Source of the DNA: DASQFQ01 sp963730115
GTDB taxonomy: Bacteria; Actinomycetota; Thermoleophilia; Solirubrobacterales; Solirubrobacteraceae
Length of the DNA: 64,000 nt
Reading direction: 5' to 3'
NCBI GenBank assembly: GCA_963730115.1
Contig: CAVSQM010000003.1
Coordinates: 1 to 64,000, forward strand
Part shown: one piece after another, positions 9,122 to 18,610 of the stretch
Numbering within the stretch: position 1 is the first letter of the stretch
Layout of the letters: the number at the start of each line of letters is the position of its first letter
Translations under genes and position numbers: made by a program
Notes under the pieces: generated by a model
Told to the model about the DNA's origin: nothing
The model's input: the letters and a program-made list of their open reading frames with translations, nothing else
Database searches by the model: none

Positions 9122-11011
9122 GTGCCGGAGCCCCTGACCATCGCCCAGGTCACGCCGTATCCCTGGGAGGACGAGCACGAGGTCAACGCGTTCGTCCGCG
9201 CGCTGGCCGCCGAACAGGCCGAGGCCGGCCACCGCGTGGTCGTGCTCGCCCCGTCGCACGATCCCGACCTCGTGCGCGAGTCGCGGCGCCGCATCCGCAG
9301 CGGCGAGCTGTTCGACGCCGACGGCGCCGTACGCGTCCTCGGCGTCGGCGAGCTGCTGCCGCTGGCCGGCGCCCGCCGCGGCGCGATGCCGGCCCCGCCG
9401 CTCGACATCTCCCGCACGATCGAGGAGGCGCTGACCGTCGCGCCGCCCGAGTTCGTCCATGTTCACGAGCCGTTCGCGCCCAGCGCCTCCTCGGTCGCGC
9501 TGCGCCACTCGCGCTCGCTCAACGTCGGCACCTTCCACGCGCCCGCCGAGCGTGTGCTCTCCACGCAGGTCGCGCGCCGCTTCGTCGAGCTGTTCTTCGG
9601 CCGGCTCGACGCGCGCAGCGCCTCCTTCGAGGCCACGCGCGAGGTGATGCAGCGGGTCTTCCCGGCCGAGTACGTCGTGCTGCGCCCCGGCGCGACCCCG
9701 CTCACACGGCCGGCGCACGAAGGCCCGCTGCGGATCGCCTTCGTCGACCAGGAGGAGCGCGCGGCGCTGCGGCTGTTCCTGCGCGCGCTGCGGCGGCTGC
9801 CGACTGAGCTCGACTGGGAGGCGACGGTGTTCGTCCCCAGCGGCGCCGCCCCGACCGTGCGCTCGCGGCTGCTCGACCGCGTCCACGTGCTGTCCGAGAC
9901 CGACACGAGCGAGGACGCGGTGCTGGCCTCCGCCGACGTGGTGGTCGCCGCCTCGCACGGCGTCGCGCCGTCGCCGGGGCTGATCGTGCGCGCCCTCGGC
10001 GCCGGCGCCGTCCCCGTCGCCTCCCACCTCGGCTCCTACGCCGAGGTGATCTGCCGCGACGACGACCTCGGGCTGCTGTTCGAGGCCGGCGACGTCGACA
10101 CGCTCGCGGCCCAGCTCGAGCGCCTGATCCGCGACGACGGGCTGCTGTCCGGCCTGCGGGCCAGCGCCCAGCGGGCCCACGACGACTTCGACTGGGCTCG
10201 CGTGGCACAGGGCTTCGAGGCGCTCTACGCCGAGGTCGCGGCCCGCCGCCATCCCGCCGAGGGGAACGCGAAGGTGGCCGCGCGGCTCGCCGGCCGGCGG
10301 CTGATCGACGTCGACCTGCACATGCACACCGACCACTCGAGCGACTGCGCGACGCCGGTCGACGTGCTGCTCGCCACCGCCCGCGACGCCGGGCTGGGGG
10401 CGATCGCGATCACCGACCACAACGAGATCTCCGGCGCCCACGAGGCGCGCGCCAAGGCGGCGGAGTTCGGGGTCAAGGTGATCGTGGCCGAAGAGGTCAA
10501 GACCGCCGACCAGGGCGAGGTGATCGGCCTCTTCATCGAGGAGAAGATCCCGCGCGGCATGACGCTCGACGAGACGATCGCCGCCATCAAGGCCCAGGGC
10601 GGGCTCGTCTACGTGCCGCACCCGTTCGACCGGATGCACTCGGTGCCCGACTATGAGCACCTGCTCGCGGTGGTGGAGGACATCGACGCGCTCGAGGTCT
10701 TCAACGCGCGCGTGGCGATCAGCGCGTTCAACGAGGAGGCGGTGCGCTTCGCGGCGAAGTACCGCATCGTGGGTGGGGCCGGCTCCGACGCGCACGTGCC
10801 GCAGGGCCTGGGCTCCGTCCGCATCCGCATGCGCGACTTCGACGGCCCCGAGGAGTTCCTCGAGTCGCTCCGCGCCGCCGACATCGTTCGCAAGCCGCAG
10901 TCGCTGCTCTACGTCCAGGCGCTGAAGTTCCTGCAGACCAAGGCGACCCCGCCGGCGGCCCGGCGGGCGTCCCGCCAGCGGCGCGTGAAGCGGGTCGCGC
11001 GCAACCAATGA
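9122..11011 (+). CDS. Glycosyltransferase family 4 fused to a PHP-domain phosphoesterase
   Basis: Two-domain protein of 629 residues. Residues 1-385 look like a GT-B (family 4) glycosyltransferase: IAQVTPYPWEDEHEVNAFVRALA at the N-terminus, VHVHEPFAPSAS near 117, a SADVVVAAS-type segment, and RALGAGAVPVASHLGSYAEVI near 290-310. The usual E-x7-E nucleotide motif is only partly recognisable. Residues about 395-600 are a PHP metal-dependent phosphoesterase: DLHMHTDHSSD, AITDHNEISG, VPHPFDR and GGAGSDAHVPQG supply the metal-binding His and Asp residues. The tail is basic. The stop overlaps the next ATG (ATGA). Substrates are unknown; the fusion implies one pathway for sugar transfer and phosphate removal. 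Confidence 0.8.
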   Translation: MPEPLTIAQVTPYPWEDEHEVNAFVRALAAEQAEAGHRVVVLAPSHDPDLVRESRRRIRSGELFDADGAVRVLGVGELLPLAGARRGAMPAPPLDISRTIEEALTVAPPEFVHVHEPFAPSASSVALRHSRSLNVGTFHAPAERVLSTQVARRFVELFFGRLDARSASFEATREVMQRVFPAEYVVLRPGATPLTRPAHEGPLRIAFVDQEERAALRLFLRALRRLPTELDWEATVFVPSGAAPTVRSRLLDRVHVLSETDTSEDAVLASADVVVAASHGVAPSPGLIVRALGAGAVPVASHLGSYAEVICRDDDLGLLFEAGDVDTLAAQLERLIRDDGLLSGLRASAQRAHDDFDWARVAQGFEALYAEVAARRHPAEGNAKVAARLAGRRLIDVDLHMHTDHSSDCATPVDVLLATARDAGLGAIAITDHNEISGAHEARAKAAEFGVKVIVAEEVKTADQGEVIGLFIEEKIPRGMTLDETIAAIKAQGGLVYVPHPFDRMHSVPDYEHLLAVVEDIDALEVFNARVAISAFNEEAVRFAAKYRIVGGAGSDAHVPQGLGSVRIRMRDFDGPEEFLESLRAADIVRKPQSLLYVQALKFLQTKATPPAARRASRQRRVKRVARNQ

Positions 11012-11664
11012 TGCAGGGGCAAGGAGAAGGCGGCGCGGCCGCCAATCCCCTGGGCGGAATGCCGGCCACCGATGACGAGATCCGCGAGAAGTACCTGGAG
11101 CGAGCGATCCGCGAGCTCAACGAGTTCACCCGCGACCTGCAGGGCTGCGCGAGCTGCCCGCGCGGCAACCTGATGCCGGTGCTCGGCTCCGGCCACCCGC
11201 AGGCCGACATCTTCCTGCTCAAGTACGCGCCCGCGCCGTCGGAGATCGAGGAGGGCGTCGCCTTCTACGGCCGCGCCGGCTCGGCGCTGATGAAGTCGCT
11301 GCGGCGGCTCGACATCGACCCGCTCGCCGTCTACGGGACGCTGTGCGTGAAGTGCCCGGTGGCCGACACCTCGCTGGCCGCGCCGGAGTGCCTCGCGCGC
11401 CTGGTCGAGGAGATCGCGATCGTGCAGCCGAAGATCGTCGTCGTCATGGGCGACGACGCGCTCGCCACGCTCAACGACCTCCAGCTGCCGCTCGCCAAGA
11501 CCGTCGACGACCGCCCCGGCGAGGTGCAGGTGCTCACGCCGTCGATCGACGCGCTCGTGGTGCCGGACATCGACGGCGCGCTCGACGACGAGGACTCCAA
11601 GCGCGCGTTCTGGACCGCGTTCCGCGCGCTCGGCGGCTGGTGGGGGGACTTCCCCCCGTACTGA
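11008..11664 (+). CDS. Uracil-DNA glycosylase superfamily protein with degenerate active site
   Basis: 218-residue protein with the iron-sulfur UDG (family 4/5) layout. CASC (Cys47, Cys50), LCVKC (Cys113, Cys116) and Cys128 could hold a 4Fe-4S cluster, and FYGRAGSALM matches the PFVGxAG region. The catalytic motifs are altered: GEAPG is KYAPA (72-76), the Asn before VKC is replaced, and the C-terminal HPS is TPS. Glycosylase activity therefore looks doubtful; a DNA-binding or regulatory role is possible. It is translationally coupled to the GT4-PHP gene. Confidence 0.7.
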   Translation: MMQGQGEGGAAANPLGGMPATDDEIREKYLERAIRELNEFTRDLQGCASCPRGNLMPVLGSGHPQADIFLLKYAPAPSEIEEGVAFYGRAGSALMKSLRRLDIDPLAVYGTLCVKCPVADTSLAAPECLARLVEEIAIVQPKIVVVMGDDALATLNDLQLPLAKTVDDRPGEVQVLTPSIDALVVPDIDGALDDEDSKRAFWTAFRALGGWWGDFPPY

Positions 11665-11666
11665 TG

Positions 11667-11672
11667 TAGCCT
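11667..11672 (+). promoter_or_regulatory. Probable liv operon -10 box TAGCCT
   Basis: TAGCCT falls just after the UDG-like stop codon and 21 nt before the livG ATG. A purine-rich ribosome binding site (GAGAGGGGGAG) lies between. GGGGAC is 17 nt upstream as a poor -35. This would give livG a short leader. Confidence 0.4.
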
Positions 11673-11693
11673 CCCCGCCGGGAGAGGGGGAGC

Positions 11694-12455
11694 ATGCTGT
11701 CCGTCAAGGATGTCGTGGTGCGCTTCGGGGGCGTCGTCGCCCTCGACGGTCCCACGTTCGAGGTTGCGCCCGGGGAGATCTGCGGGCTGATCGGCCCGAA
11801 CGGCGCGGGCAAGACCACGCTGTTCAACTGCATCAGCCGGCTGGTCGATCCGAACGAGGGGTCGATCTCGTTCGAGGACGACGATCTGCTGGCCCGCGCC
11901 CCGCACGAGATCGCCCCGCTCGGCATCGCGCGCACGTTCCAGAACCTCGGCCTCGCCCACTCGCTGACCGTGCGCCAGAACGTGATGCTCGGCGCGCAGC
12001 ACGCCTCCCGCGGCTCGTTCGTCGCGGCCGGGCTCGGCCTCCCCGGCACCCGCCGCTCCGAGCGCGCGCTCCACGAGCAGGCCGACGAGACGCTGGCGCG
12101 GCTCGACCTGTCCGACGTCGCCGACCGGCCCGCCGTCGGACTGCCCTACGGAACGCTCAAGCGCGTCGAGCTCGCGCGCGGGCTCTGCACCGGGCCGAGG
12201 CTGCTGCTGCTCGACGAGCCCGCGGGCGGCCTCAGCCACGGCGAGGTCGAGACGCTCGCCGACCTGCTCCTTGAGCTGCGCGACGAGTACGAGCTGACGA
12301 TCCTGCTCGTCGAGCACGCGATGGGGATGGTCATGCGCATCTCCGACCACGTCGTCGTGCTCGACTTCGGCCGCGAGATCGCCGACGGCAAGCCGGCCGA
12401 GGTCCAGGAGGACCCGCAGGTGATCGAGGCCTACCTGGGGGCTCCCGCGAAATGA
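11694..12455 (+). CDS. livG: Branched-chain amino acid-type ABC transporter ATPase LivG
   Basis: One of two cytoplasmic ATPases of a LIV-type (HAAT) importer, 253 residues. Walker A GPNGAGKTT is near residue 40, the Q-loop region is ARTFQNLGL, the signature region is a divergent LPYGTLKRVELARGL, and Walker B is LLLLDEPAGGL. The LivG-specific insertion between the Q-loop and the signature (about 85-140) is present. The purine-rich ribosome binding site is immediately upstream. Its stop overlaps the livF start (ATGA). Confidence 0.95.
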   Translation: MLSVKDVVVRFGGVVALDGPTFEVAPGEICGLIGPNGAGKTTLFNCISRLVDPNEGSISFEDDDLLARAPHEIAPLGIARTFQNLGLAHSLTVRQNVMLGAQHASRGSFVAAGLGLPGTRRSERALHEQADETLARLDLSDVADRPAVGLPYGTLKRVELARGLCTGPRLLLLDEPAGGLSHGEVETLADLLLELRDEYELTILLVEHAMGMVMRISDHVVVLDFGREIADGKPAEVQEDPQVIEAYLGAPAK

Positions 12456-13162
12456 GCCTGCTCGAGGTCGAAGGGCTCGAGGCGGGCTACGGGCCGGTGA
12501 CCGTCGTCCGCGACCTCTCGTTCACGGTCGAGGAGGGCAAGGTCGTCACCATCCTCGGCGCCAACGGCGCCGGCAAGACGACCACGCTGCGCGCGCTCAC
12601 CGGCGTCGCCGATGCGAAGGGGCGCGTCACCTTCGACGGGACGGAGCTGATCGGGAAGCCGCCGGAGTGGGTCGTCCGCCGAGGGCTCGCCCATGTGCCC
12701 GAGGGCCGCGGCAACTTCGCGTCGCTGACCGTCGAGGAGAACCTGCGGCTCGGCGCCTACGTGCGCAAGGACACCGCGAAGGTCCGCGAGGACATGAAGC
12801 GCTGCTTCGAGTACTTCCCGAGGCTCGAGGAGCGCCGCCTGCAGCACGCGGGCTCGCTGTCGGGCGGCGAGCAGCAGATGCTGGCGGTCGCGCGCGGGCT
12901 GATGCTGCGCCCGAAGCTGATGCTGCTCGACGAGCCGTCGCACGGGCTCTCGCCGCTGATCACCCGCGAGGTGTTCAAGATCCTCCGCGAGGTCGCGGAG
13001 GAGGGCACGACGCTGCTGATCGTCGAGCAGAACGCCAACCTCGTGCTCGACTTCGCCGACCACGCGTACGTGCTCGAGACCGGCCGGCTCGTGCTCGACG
13101 GCACGGCCGAGGAGATCGGCGCCGACGAGGGCGTGCGCCGCTCCTACCTGGGGATGGTCTGA
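12452..13162 (+). CDS. livF: Branched-chain amino acid-type ABC transporter ATPase LivF
   Basis: Second ATPase of the importer, 236 residues and shorter than LivG as is typical. Walker A GANGAGKTT is near residue 36, the LivF-type HVPEGRGNFASLTVEENLRLG replaces the usual Q-loop, the signature is LSGGEQQMLAVARGL, and Walker B is LMLLDEPSHGL. The ATG overlaps the livG stop. The TGA is followed directly by the GTG of the permease gene. Confidence 0.95.
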   Translation: MSLLEVEGLEAGYGPVTVVRDLSFTVEEGKVVTILGANGAGKTTTLRALTGVADAKGRVTFDGTELIGKPPEWVVRRGLAHVPEGRGNFASLTVEENLRLGAYVRKDTAKVREDMKRCFEYFPRLEERRLQHAGSLSGGEQQMLAVARGLMLRPKLMLLDEPSHGLSPLITREVFKILREVAEEGTTLLIVEQNANLVLDFADHAYVLETGRLVLDGTAEEIGADEGVRRSYLGMV

Positions 13163-15127
13163 GTGGAACGCTTCATCCAGCTCGTCATCGACGGAATCGC
13201 CATCGGCTCGATCTACGGCGCGCTCGCGCTGGCGCTCGTGCTGATCTTCCGCTCCACCGGGCTGGTCAACTTCGCCCAGGGCGAGATGGCGATGTTCTCG
13301 ACCTTCATCGCCTGGGGGCTCGTCGAGGGCGGCCTGCCGCTGGGGCTCGCGCTCCTCAGCACGTTCGTCCTCTCGTTCCTCGGCGGGATGGCGATCGAGC
13401 GCATCCTCATCCGGCCCGTCGAGGGGCAGGACCCGCTGACGATCCTGATCGTCACGCTCGGGCTGTTCATCCTCATCAACTCCGGCGCCGGCTGGATCTG
13501 GGGCTTCGAGAACCGCGGCTTCCCGCGCGCGCTGCCGGACGGCTCGGCCGACATCGCCGGCGTCAACATCTCCTACGAGTCGATCGGGATCGTGGCGATC
13601 CTGCTCCTGGTCAGCGGCCTGCTGGTGCTGCTCTTCCAGCGGACCAAGCTCGGCCTGGCGATGCGGGCGGCGGCCGCCAACCCCGCGTCGGCGCGGCTGG
13701 TGGGGATCGACGTCGGGCGGACGCTCGCGATCGGCTGGGGCCTGGCGGCGACGCTCGGCGCGCTGGCCGGCGTGCTCGTCGCGCCGATCCTCTTCCTCGA
13801 CGTCAACTTCATGGGCGGCGTGCTCGTGTACTCGTTCGCGGCCGCCACGCTCGGCGGCTTCGACTCGCCGAAGGGCGCGATCATCGGCGGCTGGATCATC
13901 GGCGTGGCCGAGACGCTGGCCGGCGACTACATCGGCTTCATCGGCTCCGACCTGACGATCCTCGTGCCGCTGGCGATCATCTTCGGGGTCCTGCTCGTGC
14001 GGCCCTACGGCGGCTCCGTGTCGGCTCGATCCGGAGGTGGTGCGCGCATGACGCTGATCAGCGTCGAGCGCGACTCGCCGCAGCACCGGCGCCTGCAATG
14101 GGCGGGGATCGCCGTGCTCGTGGTCCTCGCGGTCATCGTGCCGTTCTTCTTCGGCCCGTTCCGGGTCTCGCAGTTCACGCTCGCGCTCGTCTACGCCGTC
14201 GCCGTCCTCGGGCTCAACCTGCTCGTCGGCTACTCGGGCCAGATCTCGCTCGGCCACGGCGCGTTCTTCGCGCTCGGCGCCTACACGTGCGCGATCCTGC
14301 TGGACCGCACCGGGATCCACTACCTGCTCACGATTCCCGCGGCCGCGCTCGTCTGCCTCGCGGCGGGGTTCGCGCTCGGGCTGCCGGCGCTGCGGCTGCG
14401 CGGGCTCTACCTCGCGCTCGTCACGCTGGCGATCGCAATCGCCACGCCGGTGCTGATCCGCCGCTTCGACGGGCTCACCGGCGGCAGCCAGGGCCTCGCG
14501 GTCGAGCAGCCGACGGCGCCCGGGTGGTCCGGGCTCGCCGACGACCAGTTCCTGTACTTCCTGTCGCTGGTGGTGGCCGCGCCGCTGTTCTGGTTCGCGG
14601 CCGGGCTGGTGCGGCGCGACGTCGGTCGCGCGCTGATCGCGATCCGCGACGAGGAGACGGCGGCCCGCACGATGGGCGTGAACCTGGCCGCCTACAAGAC
14701 GCGCGCGTTCGGGCTGAGCTCCGCCTACGCAGGCGTGGCGGGCTCGCTGTTCGTGTTCGCGAACGGCTTCGTGGCGCCGGAGTCGTTCACGCTCGTGGTC
14801 TCGTTCTCGTTCCTCGCGGCGGTCGTCGTCGGCGGCCTCGCGACGGTGGCGGGAGCGCTGTTCGGGGCGCTGTTCATCGTGTTCGTGCCCGTGTTGTCGG
14901 CCGACGTCAACGACGCGCTGTCGGGCGTGGTCTACGGGGCGACGCTGATCGCCTGCATGTACGTCTTCCGCAACGGGATCATGGGGCTGTTGCGGAGCGG
15001 GTTCGCACGGCTGGTGGAGGTAAGAGGGTCAACCAATGGGAGGAGCGACGACGATGAGGTCGACGAGGTGGCTGTGGCTGGTTCTGGTGGCCGTTCTGGC
15101 GCTGGTGCCGGCGGCGTGCGGTCGTGA
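13163..15127 (+). CDS. livHM: LivH and LivM permeases read as one open frame
   Basis: Membrane channel of the importer. Residues 1-285 are LivH (start MERFIQLVIDGIAIGSIYGAL, landmark LVNFAQGEMAMF, end LLVRPYG). Residues 296-625 are LivM (landmarks LVGYSGQISLGHGAFFALGAY and the GLTGGSQGL loop). The junction VSARSGGGAR has poor third-position GC, while the +1 frame there reads with high GC3 and ends at a TGA at 14049-14051. That TGA would overlap an ATG at 14048 preceded by GGAGG, the ATGA style used elsewhere in this operon. One extra base near 14,010 would therefore turn two genes into this fusion. True LivHM fusions also exist, so both readings stay open. The tail overlaps livK. Confidence 0.85.
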   Translation: MERFIQLVIDGIAIGSIYGALALALVLIFRSTGLVNFAQGEMAMFSTFIAWGLVEGGLPLGLALLSTFVLSFLGGMAIERILIRPVEGQDPLTILIVTLGLFILINSGAGWIWGFENRGFPRALPDGSADIAGVNISYESIGIVAILLLVSGLLVLLFQRTKLGLAMRAAAANPASARLVGIDVGRTLAIGWGLAATLGALAGVLVAPILFLDVNFMGGVLVYSFAAATLGGFDSPKGAIIGGWIIGVAETLAGDYIGFIGSDLTILVPLAIIFGVLLVRPYGGSVSARSGGGARMTLISVERDSPQHRRLQWAGIAVLVVLAVIVPFFFGPFRVSQFTLALVYAVAVLGLNLLVGYSGQISLGHGAFFALGAYTCAILLDRTGIHYLLTIPAAALVCLAAGFALGLPALRLRGLYLALVTLAIAIATPVLIRRFDGLTGGSQGLAVEQPTAPGWSGLADDQFLYFLSLVVAAPLFWFAAGLVRRDVGRALIAIRDEETAARTMGVNLAAYKTRAFGLSSAYAGVAGSLFVFANGFVAPESFTLVVSFSFLAAVVVGGLATVAGALFGALFIVFVPVLSADVNDALSGVVYGATLIACMYVFRNGIMGLLRSGFARLVEVRGSTNGRSDDDEVDEVAVAGSGGRSGAGAGGVRS

Positions 15128-16295
15128 CGAGGACAGCAGCGGTGGCGGAGGCGGCGGCGCGGAGGCCGACCCCGGCATCACCAAGACCGAGATCAAGCTC
15201 GGCGGCTCCTACCCCTTCAGCGGCCCGGCGTCGGCCTACGGCACGATCGCCAAGGGCGCCGAGGCGTACTTCGACTTCCTGAACGACAAGGGCGGCGTCA
15301 ACGGCCGCAAGATCAACTTCAAGACGATCGACGACGGCTACGAGCCCCCGCGCGCGCTCCAGAACGCCAAGCGCCTGATCCAGCAGGACCAGGTGTTCGC
15401 GCTCTTCAACACGCTCGGCACGCCGAACAACCTGGCGATCTGGGACTACGTCAACCAGCAGAAGGTCCCGCACCTGTACGTCGCGACCGGCGCCTCGGAC
15501 TGGGGCAAGGACATCAAGGCGCACCCGTACACGATCGGCTGGCAGCCGAACTACGTCACCGAGGCCCGCGTCTACGCCGAGTACCTCAAGCAGGAGAAGC
15601 CGAACGCGAAGGTCGCCGTGCTGTACCAGAACGACGGCTTCGGCAAGGACCTGCTCGGCGGGTTCGAGGAGGCGATCGGCGACTCCGACATCAAGGTCGT
15701 CGACAAGGAGCCCTACAACGTCACCGACCCGACGGTGTCCGCGCAGGTCGGCCGGCTGGCGCGCTCGGGGGCGGATACGTTCCTGAACATCACCACGCCG
15801 AAGTTCTCCGCGCAGGCGATCGCGACGATCGCCAAGAGCGACTGGAAGCCGCTGCACATCCTCAACAACGTCGGCGCGTCGAAGACCCTCGTGCTGACGC
15901 CGGTGGGGCTGGAGAACGGCAAGGGGATCATCTCCACGGGCTACTTCAAGGACCCGGAGACCGAGGAGTTCGCCGACGACCCGGCGGTCAAGGAGTACCA
16001 CGACGCGATCAAGAAGTACTCGCCGCGCACCAACAGCAACGACGCGTTCGCGATGTACGGCTGGACCGTCGCGCAGACGATGGCGAAGGCGCTCGAGCAG
16101 ATGAAGGAGCCGACGCGCAAGTCGCTGATGGAATCCGTCCGCAACATGGACCTCGAAGTTGGCACGATGCTGCCGAACAACAAGATCCAGACGACGCCGG
16201 ATGACGGCTATCCGATCGAGGCGATGCAGATCGTCGAGTTCGACGGCAAGAACTGGCAGTTGCAGGGCGACCTGATCCAGGCGAAGGCCAACTAG
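15054..16295 (+). CDS. livK: Branched-chain amino acid-type substrate-binding lipoprotein LivK
   Basis: Extracytoplasmic solute receptor of 413 residues from the ATG at 15054, preceded by GGAGG at 10 nt; an earlier in-frame ATG at 15036 is less well placed. The signal sequence ends in VPAAC, a lipobox-like site, followed by a Gly-rich tether of about 20 residues. The mature part is a type 1 periplasmic-binding fold: IKLGGSYPFSGPASAYGTIAKGAEAYFD-type opening and VFALFNTLGTPN ligand region. With an acyl-CoA ligase next in the operon, the ligand may be a carboxylic acid rather than an amino acid. Confidence 0.93.
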   Translation: MRSTRWLWLVLVAVLALVPAACGRDEDSSGGGGGGAEADPGITKTEIKLGGSYPFSGPASAYGTIAKGAEAYFDFLNDKGGVNGRKINFKTIDDGYEPPRALQNAKRLIQQDQVFALFNTLGTPNNLAIWDYVNQQKVPHLYVATGASDWGKDIKAHPYTIGWQPNYVTEARVYAEYLKQEKPNAKVAVLYQNDGFGKDLLGGFEEAIGDSDIKVVDKEPYNVTDPTVSAQVGRLARSGADTFLNITTPKFSAQAIATIAKSDWKPLHILNNVGASKTLVLTPVGLENGKGIISTGYFKDPETEEFADDPAVKEYHDAIKKYSPRTNSNDAFAMYGWTVAQTMAKALEQMKEPTRKSLMESVRNMDLEVGTMLPNNKIQTTPDDGYPIEAMQIVEFDGKNWQLQGDLIQAKAN

Positions 16296-16303
16296 GAGGA
16301 GGC

Positions 16304-17947
<1,644 letters not shown>

Positions 17948-18610
17948 GCCGCTTCAGCTGAACGATCTTCCCGTTCGGCACGCGGACACAGCCGTGCGAC
18001 GGCCGGCCGGGGATCGCCCCCGGCTGGTCGGTCCCGTGGATGCCGATCACTCCGCCTCCGGGCCAGCCGGTGAGCTGGTTGGAGTACGCGCTCGTCCCGA
18101 ACGCCCACGGCCCGTAGGAGCCGCCGAAGCCGCGCAGCCGCTCGCGGATCCAGAAGCGGCCGGCCGGGGTCGGGGTGCCGGGCGCTCCCACGCCCACCGG
18201 CGAGGACCAGATCACGCGGCCCTTGCGGGTCAGCGTGGCGCGCAGCGTGCTGCGGTTGATGGTCAGCGCCGTGTGGATCTTGTGGAGCCCGCCCAGCGAG
18301 TCGCGGCGGACCCAGCCGGTGCGGCCGTTCGGCCGCCCCGGGATGCGGATCTTCATCCACGTCGCGCCCTGCTTCGTGCGGCTCTTGAGCACCACGTAGA
18401 CCTCCGGCGGCCCGTCCTCGGTCTGCCAGCGCAGGCGCGCGATCGTGCGCGACTTCGCGTTCGGCGCCTTGCGGACCTTGGCCAGCAGGTTCGCGTGCGC
18501 CCAGCGCGTGACCGAGCGCTCGGTCGACAGCCGGACGTCCGCGCTCGCCGCCGAGGGGGCGGCGGCGAGCGCGGTGGCGACCAGCGCGATGGCCGGTAGC
18601 CAGACCCTCA

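Noticed and set aside
12667..15057. Long open frame of about 800 codons across livF and livHM in another frame
   Set aside because: Arg/Ala-rich translation typical of a frame shadow in high-GC DNA; livF and the permeases explain the region.
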